A stretch of DNA of 64,000 nucleotides, from positions 1 through 64,000 of the forward strand of contig CAXPDR010000017.1 in assembly GCA_964215955.1 (NCBI GenBank), in the 5' to 3' direction. The notes under the pieces were generated by a model, which was not told the origin of the DNA, did no database searches, and saw only the letters and a program-made list of their open reading frames with translations. Source of the stretch: GCA-2706205 sp964215955. GTDB taxonomy: Bacteria; Bdellovibrionota; Bacteriovoracia; Bacteriovoracales; Bacteriovoracaceae. Within the stretch, counting starts at the first letter, position 1; each line of letters begins with the position of its first letter. A program made the position numbers and the translations under genes. Positions 37,019 to 45,249 of the stretch are shown here, piece after piece.

Positions 37019-37810
37019 TTATGGAGTATTAGAAAAGCATCTAAAGAACAACCTCTTATAACGATCTCCCCCGACGGTACCTTTAACAAGTTTTTTTAAT
37101 CTGCTGTCATATAATAATGGCACTCCATCTTCCTTTGAGGAAGTAACATACAAACGATTTGAACTAAACCAGGCATTCCTATCTTCAATGTTCATTGATT
37201 TTATAATATCAGCGGAGACAAGTTTCCATTCCAAATTTAATCCAAAAGAATACCACTTTCCCAGGTCAGCGCATTTCTTTATTGCTTTAGCCTGACTAAT
37301 TGAATCGTCCCATTCCAGAATATCTTCCCTCATTGTACCTCCGTCCAACCAAATGTGTTGATCCTGGTCAAGATATATGGAACTGTTCCCCTTTTTTAGG
37401 GAAATCATAGTAAGAGGACGAAAATATTTCTTAGCAACCCAGAGAGGCGAACAACTTTGAATTCTTTCTTCAATTGTTCCCTCTAGTCCACATGAAGCAA
37501 ACTGTTCTGAATAAATGGTAGTAAACCCTGCACGACAATAGGGAGTTCCTTCTATGGGGTAGAGCCATGCGGAAGCATCATCTGATTTGTTAATGGGATG
37601 GTCTTTTGGGAGCTCACAGTATTTTTTGAATTCGAAAGTGTAATATATATCATCGTCATTTGTATACTGAATCACCCAAGAACAGAAAGTTAAACCAAGA
37701 TGCTTGCTAATTTTTGATCCGTGTTTCATAGCGTCTACTCGACACCATCCATTGGCAAATGCATTTACTGTAAAAAATATACTTATAAATAAAGTAAACC
37801 TAATAATCAT
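37019..37810 (-). CDS. Secreted Cys-rich protein, lectin-like C-terminus
   Basis: The 263-residue product has a signal peptide (MIIRFTLFISIFFTVNAFA) and about ten cysteines in the mature part. The C-terminal third (SQAKAIKKCADLGKW, then EWKLVSADII, WFSSNRLYVTS and FFRCFSNT) has the spacing of DUF1566/C-type-lectin-like domains. The family is not certain and the role unknown. The start at 37810 is fixed by a G-rich ribosome-binding site (GGGGGGAG). It lies beside a transposase remnant. Confidence 0.55.
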   Translation of the reverse strand: MIIRFTLFISIFFTVNAFANGWCRVDAMKHGSKISKHLGLTFCSWVIQYTNDDDIYYTFEFKKYCELPKDHPINKSDDASAWLYPIEGTPYCRAGFTTIYSEQFASCGLEGTIEERIQSCSPLWVAKKYFRPLTMISLKKGNSSIYLDQDQHIWLDGGTMREDILEWDDSISQAKAIKKCADLGKWYSFGLNLEWKLVSADIIKSMNIEDRNAWFSSNRLYVTSSKEDGVPLLYDSRLKKLVKGTVGGDRYKRLFFRCFSNTP

Positions 37811-38291
37811 TTCTCCCCCCCAATAGAACTCTGCTGACACCAGCAATTGGGGTCACTTGAGTTGATCAATCTGTACAATTGATCAGGTGGAATGTCAATT
37901 TCACTTGAATATTCCCGGCGGTTCCCCCAAAAAACTGTAAAACTTGAAATCTGAGTCTAGCCGTGTCAAAAGATACAGAGGAGACTCAAAATGAAGAAAA
38001 GATTTTCAGAAGAACAGATAATCAAGGCATTAGACAGCTTGAAAAAGGTACGGAAAAAGGTACGGACAGACTTTTTTTGCATAAATTCTCCGTTCATTTA
38101 ACGAATGGTTTTTAATCGTTATTTGTTTTAATTATCCTAGTCTTTATGATCGGAAACCATAGAGCTTGTAATCATTTCGTTAGTGTCAACAAAATTTACG
38201 ATCTTGAGCCCTCTGCATAATCTAAACTTTTGTCAAAATGCGTGTATCAGACTTAGTAAAACGACTAAAAATATTGATAATATTTGAAGGC
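37811..38291. other. gene-poor stretch with IS remnant
   Basis: Apart from the transposase fragment at 37991-38101, this 481-base stretch holds no gene. TGATCAAT and ATTGATCA (37863-37885) make a perfect dyad with a 7-base spacer. A weak stem with a T5 tail lies at 38090-38113 (CCGTTC and GAATGG). It has more G/C than its neighbours, in keeping with imported or IS-derived DNA. Confidence 0.5.
37991..38101 (+). pseudogene. 5' remnant of IS3-type transposase OrfA
   Basis: The 36-codon reading frame begins MKKRFSEEQIIKALDSLK, the opening typical of IS3-family OrfA proteins, and then runs into unrelated sequence and a stop, so at least 60 residues of OrfA and all of OrfB are missing. Inside it a 12-bp unit (GAAAAAGGTACG type) is exactly duplicated near 38042-38065. 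The sequence from about 37893 to 37990 probably belongs to the left end of the same element. No right end or target duplication was found. Confidence 0.65.
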
Positions 38292-38510
38292 TTAATCGAG
38301 CGGGTCATATCCACCAGCATGAAAAGGGTGGCATTTGCAGATTCTGATGGTGGATTTATAGCAGGCAATATGAATTGGCTTTTCTTTGAAAGCTTGCATT
38401 GCGTAATTTGAGCAGCTAGGAGTAAACCGACATCTAGGTCCCAGTAATGGTGATATAAGTAGCTGATATAACTTAATAAGGCCGATAAACGGCAATGCAA
38501 TGAGCTTCAT
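38292..38510 (-). CDS. yidD: Membrane protein insertion efficiency factor YidD
   Basis: The 72-residue protein has the family hallmarks LYQLLISPLLGPRCRF and TPSCSNYAMQAF, followed by CKCHPFHAGGYDP. YidD helps the YidC insertase place proteins in the inner membrane. The ATG at 38510 gives a normal length; a TTG at 38549 would add 13 residues without support from a ribosome-binding site. It is not next to rnpA, yidC or rpmH here, which differs from the usual arrangement. Confidence 0.88.
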   Translation of the reverse strand: MKLIALPFIGLIKLYQLLISPLLGPRCRFTPSCSNYAMQAFKEKPIHIACYKSTIRICKCHPFHAGGYDPLD

Positions 38511-38651
38511 TATGGCTTTATAAGGCCATATTTTGAGAAAGACAAACAATTTTAAGGTTAAAATACAAGCTAGATAATGAATAGACGCTAATCCAAATTA
38601 TTGATTTTAGACTATAATAGCGGCTAAAGAGCTAGTCCTAGGAGAAAAAGT

Positions 38652-39665
38652 ATGATAAAAGTCACCCCTAAATTATTGGAGCAAGAAATGATAGATCAAT
38701 CTTTTTCAGAACATTCGTCAGTTAAAAGTAAAGTTGTTGAGGATATCCTAGACTGTAACTCTAAAGATGAGTCTGGGCTTAATGATTTTCAAAAACTTCC
38801 AACTGAAGAGCTTATTGCAATTCCAAGAGTTGGAATTAATAGATATAGAATCCCAGTTGAAATAAAAAATAAGTTTGGTGTTGTAAGGTCACATGATTGT
38901 GAAGCCTCTATGTTTGTAAACCTAGAAGCTCATAAAAATGGTGTTTCAATGTCACGGCTTTGTACGATTCTTCAAAGCACAGCATCTACGGAACCTATGG
39001 GTGAAGAGTTTTTCAAAAATGTACTAAGAAGATATAGAATCGAACTCGCTGACGAAAATGATAAGGAGCTGATTCAATCTGCTTATTTAAAATTAAAATT
39101 TAACTTTCCAGTTAAGCAAAAATCTCTAAAAAGTGATAACTGGGGATGGCAGTATTATCCAGTTGAGTTAAAAGCCACCGAAACCAAAGATAAGGGGTTT
39201 GAATACTTTATTACAATGACTTATGAGTATTCTTCCACATGTCCTTGTTCACTTTCGATGGCCAAGCAATACGAAAGAGAGTTTGCAGAAGGAAAAACCA
39301 CTGAAGGCTCTGGTATTGGAGTTCCACACTCTCAAAGATCAAAACTAACTTGTACTGTTAAGGTCGAAGAAGGAAAAGAATTTTATATTGAGGATTTAAT
39401 AACCCTTTTAAAACAAGCCATTCCAACAGAGACTCAAAGTTTAGTTAAGAGATTGGACGAACAAGCATTTGCTATTTTGAATGGTTCTCACCCAATGTTT
39501 GTTGAACACGCGACTAAAAGAGTTTCTAAGGTTCTTAACTCTCAAGATCATATAAAAGATTGGTTGGTTGAGTTAGAGCATATTGAGTCACTACATTCAC
39601 ATAATGCTGCAGCTGTAATCTATAAAGGGGTTGAAAATGGGTTACGAGCTGATACAATCTTCTAA
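38652..39665 (+). CDS. folE2: GTP cyclohydrolase I, type IB (FolE2)
   Basis: The 337-residue enzyme makes dihydroneopterin triphosphate, the first step of folate (and queuosine) synthesis. It belongs to the FolE2 family, which does not need zinc: SSTCPCSLSMAK, GVPHSQRSK and VKRLDEQAFAILNGSHPMF are its signature blocks. AGGAG precedes the ATG. Its stop overlaps the start of the DUF2797 gene (TAATG). It is the first gene of a five-gene operon ending in the phosphatase gene. Confidence 0.93.
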   Translation: MIKVTPKLLEQEMIDQSFSEHSSVKSKVVEDILDCNSKDESGLNDFQKLPTEELIAIPRVGINRYRIPVEIKNKFGVVRSHDCEASMFVNLEAHKNGVSMSRLCTILQSTASTEPMGEEFFKNVLRRYRIELADENDKELIQSAYLKLKFNFPVKQKSLKSDNWGWQYYPVELKATETKDKGFEYFITMTYEYSSTCPCSLSMAKQYEREFAEGKTTEGSGIGVPHSQRSKLTCTVKVEEGKEFYIEDLITLLKQAIPTETQSLVKRLDEQAFAILNGSHPMFVEHATKRVSKVLNSQDHIKDWLVELEHIESLHSHNAAAVIYKGVENGLRADTIF

Positions 39666-40459
39666 TGAAGACAGGCACGCTAAGAAAACTAAAATCAGAA
39701 AAACAAAGTACAGTTCAATATTGGCTTCCCTTAGGTGAGGAAGCCATTTTTTTGAATGATCTTATAGGTAAAGAAGTTAAACTTACCTTCACAGGTAATA
39801 TTTATTGTATTGATACTGGGAAAAAGATTAAGAAAGCTTATGGGCAAGGGTATTCTTGGGATTCTTTTGTCACGCTCCCCGAGTGCGATCAATGTATATT
39901 TCAACCAGAGCTATGCCATTATGCAAGAGGAACCTGTCGGGATCCTGAATGGGGTGAAACCCATTGTTTGAAACCTCATGTTGTTTATTTGAGTTTAACT
40001 TCTGGTTTGAAGGTTGGGATTACAAGAAAAACCCAAGTTCCTACACGATGGATCGATCAAGGTGCCGTTAAAGCGATAAAGATCTGTGAGGTTAAAGATA
40101 GAATTACTTCTGGGAAGGTTGAAGTTGAAATCGCTAAAGAGGTCGCTGATAAGACTAATTGGCGAAATATGCTTAAAAATGAATACCAGGATGTAGACCT
40201 GAAAAAGGCTAAAACAGAAATAGTTAAAAAATTTGAAAAACTCTTAGCTGATAATAAGGCTGAAGTTGCTGATGATGAAGTTTATGAGTTCAACTATCCT
40301 GTTGAGGTTTATCCCGCTAAGGTGAGTTCTTTTAATTTTGATAAAAAACCCGAAGTTAGTGGAAAACTTATGGGAGTTAAAGGGCAGTATCTTATTTTTG
40401 ATACAGGCGTCATCAATATCAGAAAATTTCAAGGCTATGAAATTAATTTAGAGTGCTAA
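39665..40459 (+). CDS. DUF2797 family protein
   Basis: The 264-residue protein has the conserved Cys cluster ECDQCIFQPELCHYA with a following RGTC, and the core LKVGITRKTQ...RWIDQGA of the DUF2797 family, whose core resembles a GIY-YIG nuclease fold. No function is established for the family. It is translationally coupled to folE2 and followed two bases later by a small membrane protein. Confidence 0.75.
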   Translation: MKTGTLRKLKSEKQSTVQYWLPLGEEAIFLNDLIGKEVKLTFTGNIYCIDTGKKIKKAYGQGYSWDSFVTLPECDQCIFQPELCHYARGTCRDPEWGETHCLKPHVVYLSLTSGLKVGITRKTQVPTRWIDQGAVKAIKICEVKDRITSGKVEVEIAKEVADKTNWRNMLKNEYQDVDLKKAKTEIVKKFEKLLADNKAEVADDEVYEFNYPVEVYPAKVSSFNFDKKPEVSGKLMGVKGQYLIFDTGVINIRKFQGYEINLEC

Positions 40460-40460
40460 T

Positions 40461-41027
40461 ATGGAAAATGTTTTAATCGGAGTAGTGGCGCTTTTGGTCA
40501 TTTTGGTTATAGCACTACTTGTCGTTGTGATTATTTTTTTATTTAAGTTTCTTAAAATTAAGGAGCAAGAGCTCAATCTTCCTCCAAAAGAAAAATATTC
40601 GCCGGAAATACAGAATCTAATAACGGAACTTAGCGGTAAGAAGCAAGATATAGGTGGTCAATTCTGTGTTGATCATGATGAGTTGCCAGCAAAAGGAATT
40701 TGTTCAATAAGTGACCAAGCTTATTGTGAATTATGCTTATCTAAAGAAGGCGATATAAAACTAGCAAGAAAGTATTTAAATCTTTACTTGGATCACGAAT
40801 GGAAAGACCTTTTTATTTTGAATGATGAAGATCTTGGACCTGATAGGCTTAATGATCTGATTCGGATTAAGAAAGATTTATGGGCAAAGAGCGAGATTCC
40901 TCTTATCACTCAAAAACAATTTAAGATAAATATTGAAAAGGATAGGATAGAAGCATACACTCTAGTTAAAGCGAGAGTGGATGATAGCGATTCTATTCAA
41001 AATAAATTAAGTTTTTTACCACATTAG
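40461..41027 (+). CDS. Single-TM protein with B-box-like zinc site
   Basis: The 188-residue protein has one N-terminal membrane helix (about 4-30) and then a cytoplasmic part with FCVDHDELPAKGICSI and AYCELCL, a Cys/His arrangement like a B-box zinc finger. The rest is charged and helical. No enzyme family is recognised. It sits between DUF2797 and cysS, with short gaps on both sides. Confidence 0.6.
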   Translation: MENVLIGVVALLVILVIALLVVVIIFLFKFLKIKEQELNLPPKEKYSPEIQNLITELSGKKQDIGGQFCVDHDELPAKGICSISDQAYCELCLSKEGDIKLARKYLNLYLDHEWKDLFILNDEDLGPDRLNDLIRIKKDLWAKSEIPLITQKQFKINIEKDRIEAYTLVKARVDDSDSIQNKLSFLPH

Positions 41028-41038
41028 AAGGATTAAAA

Positions 41039-42502
41039 ATGGGTCAAGTAATTTACAACACCTTATCTGGAAAAAAAGAAAAATTCATACCCCTAAAAGA
41101 AAATGAAGTTAAAATGTATCTTTGTGGACCTACTGTTTATGACTTTTTACATGTTGGAAACTTTAGAGGTGCTATTACTTTTAATCTCATGAGAAATTGG
41201 CTTGAATACAACGGTAATAAAGTGACCTTTGTTTATAATTATACAGATGTTGATGATAAAATAATTAAACGTGCTAATGATGAAGGTGTTGAAACAAGTG
41301 TTATTACGGAGCGGTTTATAGCGGAGTTCGAAAAGGACTTTAATAATCTTGGTCTGAAAAAGCATGATTTTAACCCAAGAGTTTCAGAGCATATGGATGA
41401 TATAATAAAAATGGTTGAAAAGATCATTGAGAATGAAAAAGCCTATGTGATTGATGGCGAGGTTTTCTTTTCTATTGATAATTTTGATACTTATGGAGAG
41501 TTATCAAAGAAGAAATTAGACGAGCTAGAAGCAGGTCAAAGAGTTGAAGTTGATTCAAGAAAGAAGAATCCACATGACTTTGTTTTGTGGAAACCTGCTA
41601 AGGCGGGTGAGCCTTCATGGGATTCCCCATGGGGAAAGGGAAGACCAGGTTGGCATATCGAATGTTCAGCTATGGTTAAAGCTATCCTTGGTGATACAAT
41701 TGATATTCACGGGGGAGGAGTTGATCTTCAATTTCCGCATCATGAAAATGAAATAGCACAAAGTGAAGCTTGTAACTGCACCAAATATGCAAATTTTTGG
41801 GTTCATAATGAATTTATTAATTTCGGGGCTGAAAAAATGAGTAAATCCCTTGGTAATGTCATTACGGCCAGAAATTTCATGGAAAAATATAATGCTGAAA
41901 TTTTGAAATATTTATTTTTATCAGCTCACTATAGAACTCAAATGAGTATTACTGATGATAAACTCCTACAAACTATTTCTGCATTAAATAGAATTTATAC
42001 AGCAATGGAATTAGCACAATTTACAATTAATGATGTTAATGAAGTCGGACAAAGAGATGCTGGCTTTGAGAAAAAACTTGAAGCCTTAGATTCTAAAATC
42101 AAGAAGTCCTTAAACGATGATTTTAATTCTGCTGAAATGATTTCATTTATTTTTGAGGGAGTGAGAGCATTTAATGCACTTGGCTTTGTGAATAAGAAAA
42201 AGAAAAATGTTGTTCATAAAGGAGCATCTGAAGCCTTTTTGGTATGGATGAAAAAATATGGCGATATGAGTGCTTTGTTTAATTCTAATCCTAAGGAAAT
42301 TTTAACTAGGTTAGATGAAATTCTTATCGATATGAAAAAAATTGATGTCGAAAAAGTAAAATCCTTGGTTTCGAAAAGAAATGATGCAAGAGAAGCTAAA
42401 GACTGGGCCAAGGCAGATGAGATAAGAGCAGAGCTAGATACTATAGGTATTGAACTTTTCGATGGACATGAGAGAGGTTGGAAGGTTAAAGTTAGCGAGT
42501 AA
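41039..42502 (+). CDS. cysS: Cysteinyl-tRNA synthetase
   Basis: The 487-residue class I synthetase charges tRNA-Cys. The HIGH-type motif is FLHVGNFRG, the KMSKS loop is AEKMSKSLGNV, and the zinc ligands lie in CGPTVYDF, WHIECSA and HHENEIAQSEAC. The C-terminal helical bundle and anticodon-binding end (AKADEIRAEL) are present, so the enzyme looks complete. GAAGGA lies before the ATG. Confidence 0.97.
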   Translation: MGQVIYNTLSGKKEKFIPLKENEVKMYLCGPTVYDFLHVGNFRGAITFNLMRNWLEYNGNKVTFVYNYTDVDDKIIKRANDEGVETSVITERFIAEFEKDFNNLGLKKHDFNPRVSEHMDDIIKMVEKIIENEKAYVIDGEVFFSIDNFDTYGELSKKKLDELEAGQRVEVDSRKKNPHDFVLWKPAKAGEPSWDSPWGKGRPGWHIECSAMVKAILGDTIDIHGGGVDLQFPHHENEIAQSEACNCTKYANFWVHNEFINFGAEKMSKSLGNVITARNFMEKYNAEILKYLFLSAHYRTQMSITDDKLLQTISALNRIYTAMELAQFTINDVNEVGQRDAGFEKKLEALDSKIKKSLNDDFNSAEMISFIFEGVRAFNALGFVNKKKKNVVHKGASEAFLVWMKKYGDMSALFNSNPKEILTRLDEILIDMKKIDVEKVKSLVSKRNDAREAKDWAKADEIRAELDTIGIELFDGHERGWKVKVSE

Positions 42503-42507
42503 AACCT

Positions 42508-42978
42508 ATGAAGACCAAAGTTATTTTTGTTTGTTTAGGTAATATTTGTCGTTCTCCAGCTGCAGAAGCAGTCTTAAAGAAAATTATTTCAAATGATGAT
42601 AAAAAAGAAGCGTTCATTGTTGACTCAGCTGGGACAAGTGGCTTTCATGATGGTGAACCTGCAGATAGTAGAATGATTGATACAGGAAAAAAGAGGGGAC
42701 TTAGTCTAACTTCTATTTCGAGAAAGTTTACTAAAGATGATTTTTCTAAATTTGATTTTATTATTGTTATGGATGATTCAAATCTAAAAAATATCCAAAA
42801 ACTCGATACAACTAATGAATATTCTCATAAGTTATATAAAATGACTGAGTATGCTTCTGGAAAGTTTAAAGACTTTATAAAGGTTCCGGATCCGTATTAT
42901 GGTTGCCAAGATGGATTCGATCTCGTGTTTGATCTCCTAGATAATTGTTGTCAAAATTTCTATGAATCAATTAAATAG
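42508..42978 (+). CDS. Low-molecular-weight protein tyrosine phosphatase
   Basis: The 156-residue protein has the C-x5-R signature as VCLGNICRSP (C9 nucleophile, R15) near the N-terminus and the general acid in VPDPYYG near the C-terminus. It should remove phosphate from protein tyrosine or from arginine-phosphate substrates; the target is unknown. It follows cysS by 5 bases and converges on the DksA-like gene. Confidence 0.92.
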   Translation: MKTKVIFVCLGNICRSPAAEAVLKKIISNDDKKEAFIVDSAGTSGFHDGEPADSRMIDTGKKRGLSLTSISRKFTKDDFSKFDFIIVMDDSNLKNIQKLDTTNEYSHKLYKMTEYASGKFKDFIKVPDPYYGCQDGFDLVFDLLDNCCQNFYESIK

Positions 42979-43035
42979 TATATTTTAGGGAGAAAAGTCC
43001 TTTTTCCCCCTGCACTTGTTTATTAGTATTATGGA

Positions 43036-43476
43036 TTACTTCATAGAGAAGCTAACAGATTTACCAAGGGACTTTGACATTCTTCCTTGATAACTTTGTA
43101 ACTCATCTCTTTCTGATTCTTCTTTACATCCAATACACATGGTACTAGTAGGTCTGGCTTTTAGTCTGGTAAAAGAAATATTTGAACCACAGTCTTCACA
43201 TAGGCCATATTCCTCTGTATCCATTAAATCTAGAGTCTTTACTAATTTCTTTAGGTAAAGAGTTTCTCTGGTAGCAAACCTTAGCTCAGTTCTTCTCATG
43301 ATGTCATCATTAGCGGAGTCAACCTCATCCTTACCTGAGTCTAAATGTTGGATTGATTTGTGGGGGTTTTCTAAGTTTAACTTATTGTGAATTCTCTCTC
43401 TTTCAGCTTGAACCTTGTCCTTAAGTTCTGCCAACTGTTTCTTAGTCAAATGCTTATTCATTCTTGAATTACTCAT
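43036..43476 (-). CDS. DksA/TraR-type zinc-finger regulator
   Basis: The 146-residue protein has an N-terminal basic helix pair and a C4 zinc finger (GLCEDCGSNI and MCIGCKEE) as in DksA and TraR, which bind the RNA polymerase secondary channel and alter transcription. It could be the DksA of this organism or a paralogue; the catalytic-tip Asp pair of DksA is not obvious. AAGGAG lies before the ATG. It stands alone. Confidence 0.85.
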   Translation of the reverse strand: MSNSRMNKHLTKKQLAELKDKVQAERERIHNKLNLENPHKSIQHLDSGKDEVDSANDDIMRRTELRFATRETLYLKKLVKTLDLMDTEEYGLCEDCGSNISFTRLKARPTSTMCIGCKEESERDELQSYQGRMSKSLGKSVSFSMK

Positions 43477-43817
43477 GACTTCTCTCCTTGTAAGTTCCCT
43501 CTCAATGTGTGTAGAAAGATTAAACCAAGGAGATTTTTAAACGGCAAAAGATGTAAGAACTTATTAGAAAAAATTGAAGTAACTGCTGTAAAACACCATT
43601 TTTATTAAACATTTGTTAATGTTAAGTGATTTTTTTATCGTGTAAGAAATAAAAAATCTTTTGCTTGAATTCCTTTCTCGCAAAAGAATATTTGTGTGCG
43701 ATAAAATTATTTTCTTAAGATAATTTTAGGGGAGTTTCTTGATTTTTAAAAATACTTTTTTTTAAAAACATCAATTTTCTCATATTATTAATAGGTTAGT
43801 TTTTGTAGTTAAGTCTA
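43477..43817. other. 341-base stretch without a gene
   Basis: Very AT-rich. It holds the dyad AACATT-N4-AATGTT (43608-43623), the nested inverted repeats listed separately, and presumably the promoter of the DksA-like gene on the minus strand. No reading frame with a ribosome-binding site is visible. Confidence 0.5.
43633..43706. ncRNA. candidate structured RNA or regulatory hairpin
   Basis: Two perfect 8-bp inverted repeats are nested: TTTTATCG (43633-43640) with CGATAAAA (43699-43706), and inside them TCTTTTGC (43657-43664) with GCAAAAGA (43680-43687). The arms between them can pair partly. The direction of transcription and the promoter are unknown. Confidence 0.3.
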
Positions 43818-43967
43818 TTAGTCAGGGAAATTCTTATTAAAAATTTTCAGAATCATTTCTTCAACCATTTCATCATTTAATTTAGGGTTGTGAACTTTAA
43901 TATAGGATATTTTTTCTTCGATATCGCTTAGTTCATTTAAAAGTTTTAAAGAATTTTGAATTACCAT
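43818..43967 (-). CDS. Small 49-residue protein
   Basis: The ATG at 43967 is chosen because AAGGTGG lies nearby, giving a 49-residue product; a longer frame upstream has an implausible start. It is a charged helical protein (LLNELSDIEEKISYIK) without a signal. The family is unknown. It lies in a low-GC stretch upstream of the DksA-like gene on the same strand. Confidence 0.45.
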   Translation of the reverse strand: MVIQNSLKLLNELSDIEEKISYIKVHNPKLNDEMVEEMILKIFNKNFPD

Positions 43968-44067
43968 AAGCACCACCTTTTTTTTAGTATAATACAAAAG
44001 TTTGGTGTTGCAAACAATAGTTTTGTGTGGCAAAATAGTCTTACACAATTCCCTAAATAACTTTTCG

Positions 44068-44100
44068 AAAAGGTCCTTAAATTAAAGTAGAGGGCCTTTT
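44068..44100 (-). terminator. terminator of TSUP gene
   Basis: AAAAGGTCC and GGGCCTTTT form a stem (one G-T wobble) with a 15-base loop. On the minus strand the stem is followed by TTTTCG, a short T-tract. It lies just past the stop of the 44918-44103 gene. Confidence 0.6.
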
Positions 44101-44102
44101 TT

Positions 44103-44918
44103 TTAAAGAATAAGTTTTAATGCAAATATTAGTAAAATAAGGGAGAGTAATTTCTTTTTTGTTTTTTCTTTAACAAGTCCATTGAAATAGACCCCAAGTC
44201 GAGCTGAAATAAAACCGCCAAATGCAATAAGAATAATAACACCAAAGTTTACATTTCCAATATATGTGGAATTTAATAAGGGGTTTTCAAATGTTTCCAT
44301 AGGAGAAGCAGTAAAGAAATGAGGTAAAACTCCAAAGAGGGTAGCCACGACCATTGCTAGGTTAGAGTAAGCTGGAACTTTTTTTGCTGTAACTCTTAAA
44401 ATACTTATAAGGGCCGGGGTAAAAATAATACCTCCACCTAATCCTGTAATAGAAGAAAGAAAGGATCCGAGTAAGCCCAAAATAGCATATGGCAGAATAC
44501 TTTGGTTGGTGGATACTCCATTATTTTTTATTTTTGGTCGATAGAAAATTATTTTTAAAACCATTAAAACAAGAATAAATGCCATTGCATTCTTGGCCAT
44601 CCCAGTGTCTATGAACCTTAAGATCATGGCACCAATTATAGAGCCCACGAGGCAGCTCAGTATAAGTGCAATTGCTATTTGTCTCGGTGGAAGGAGCTTT
44701 TGTTTATAAAAGAGATAGACATTATTAGTTGTGACTATAAATATACTTCCTAGGCTGATAGGAACAACAATAGAAGCTGGTAATACTGGATAAAGTGTGT
44801 AGAGAATAGGAACTATAATACTCCCGCCACCAATTCCAAAGAATGAGCTAATGACTCCAATAATGTTTCCTAAAAAGATTAACTGAATAAGTTCCATGGT
44901 CATTAAGGATAATTTCAT
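44103..44918 (-). CDS. TSUP (TauE/SafE) family membrane transporter
   Basis: The 271-residue polytopic membrane protein has the two half-repeats of the TSUP family: GVISSFFGIGGGSIIVP near the N-terminus and SSITGLGGGIIFTPALIS in the middle. Members export sulfite, sulfoacetate or other organic anions, and some import them; the substrate is unknown. It is a distant relative of the transporter at 3101-3883. Start is taken at the first ATG; in-frame ATG codons at residues 6 and 8 are alternatives. Confidence 0.85.
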   Translation of the reverse strand: MKLSLMTMELIQLIFLGNIIGVISSFFGIGGGSIIVPILYTLYPVLPASIVVPISLGSIFIVTTNNVYLFYKQKLLPPRQIAIALILSCLVGSIIGAMILRFIDTGMAKNAMAFILVLMVLKIIFYRPKIKNNGVSTNQSILPYAILGLLGSFLSSITGLGGGIIFTPALISILRVTAKKVPAYSNLAMVVATLFGVLPHFFTASPMETFENPLLNSTYIGNVNFGVIILIAFGGFISARLGVYFNGLVKEKTKKKLLSLILLIFALKLIL

Positions 44919-44963
44919 AAATTTAGAATGTCTAAGTAAATAAATTTGAAATAGAATTTATTC

Positions 44964-45158
44964 ATGAAAGAAGCTGAAATCAATGAAGTTAAAAGGTTCG
45001 TCCACGAAATGGCAAATGAGATGGCTATAATTGAAGGCTATTTACGATTTTCTATTGATAAGGGGCAAGTTGAAGATAAAAAATATTTAGAAAAAGCCTA
45101 CGCCAAAGTTGAAAGCTCAATCGAGCGTATTCATAAGTTTAGGTCAACCCTAGAATAA
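44964..45158 (+). CDS. Orphan histidine-kinase DHp-like protein (64 aa)
   Basis: The 64-residue protein consists only of two helices. The first contains RFVHEMANEMAIIEGYL, which reads like the H-box of a sensor kinase dimerisation domain (phospho-acceptor His at residue 14, followed by a small-N-E-hydrophobic pattern and a GYL). The second is charged and amphipathic. No ATPase domain follows. It could be a phosphotransfer protein or a dimeriser that binds real kinases; Spo0B is a precedent for a DHp-like phosphotransferase. This is motif reading, not a homology search. Confidence 0.5.
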   Translation: MKEAEINEVKRFVHEMANEMAIIEGYLRFSIDKGQVEDKKYLEKAYAKVESSIERIHKFRSTLE

Positions 45159-45249
45159 AAATCAGAAAAAATTGCTGCATATAATAATTCCTTTGAAAAT
45201 TGACTAAAATAATAGGTGGAATTCGTCTTAAATTTTAAAAGGAGTTTTT

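Noticed and set aside
38222..38500. Reading frame overlapping yidD on the same strand in another frame
   Set aside because: The frame overlapping it is a clear YidD protein; the other is its shadow.
42985..43015. Possible terminator between the phosphatase and the DksA-like gene (GGGAGAAAAG and CTTTTTCCCC)
   Set aside because: The pairing needs a mismatch and leaves a loop of only two bases, and no T-tract follows.
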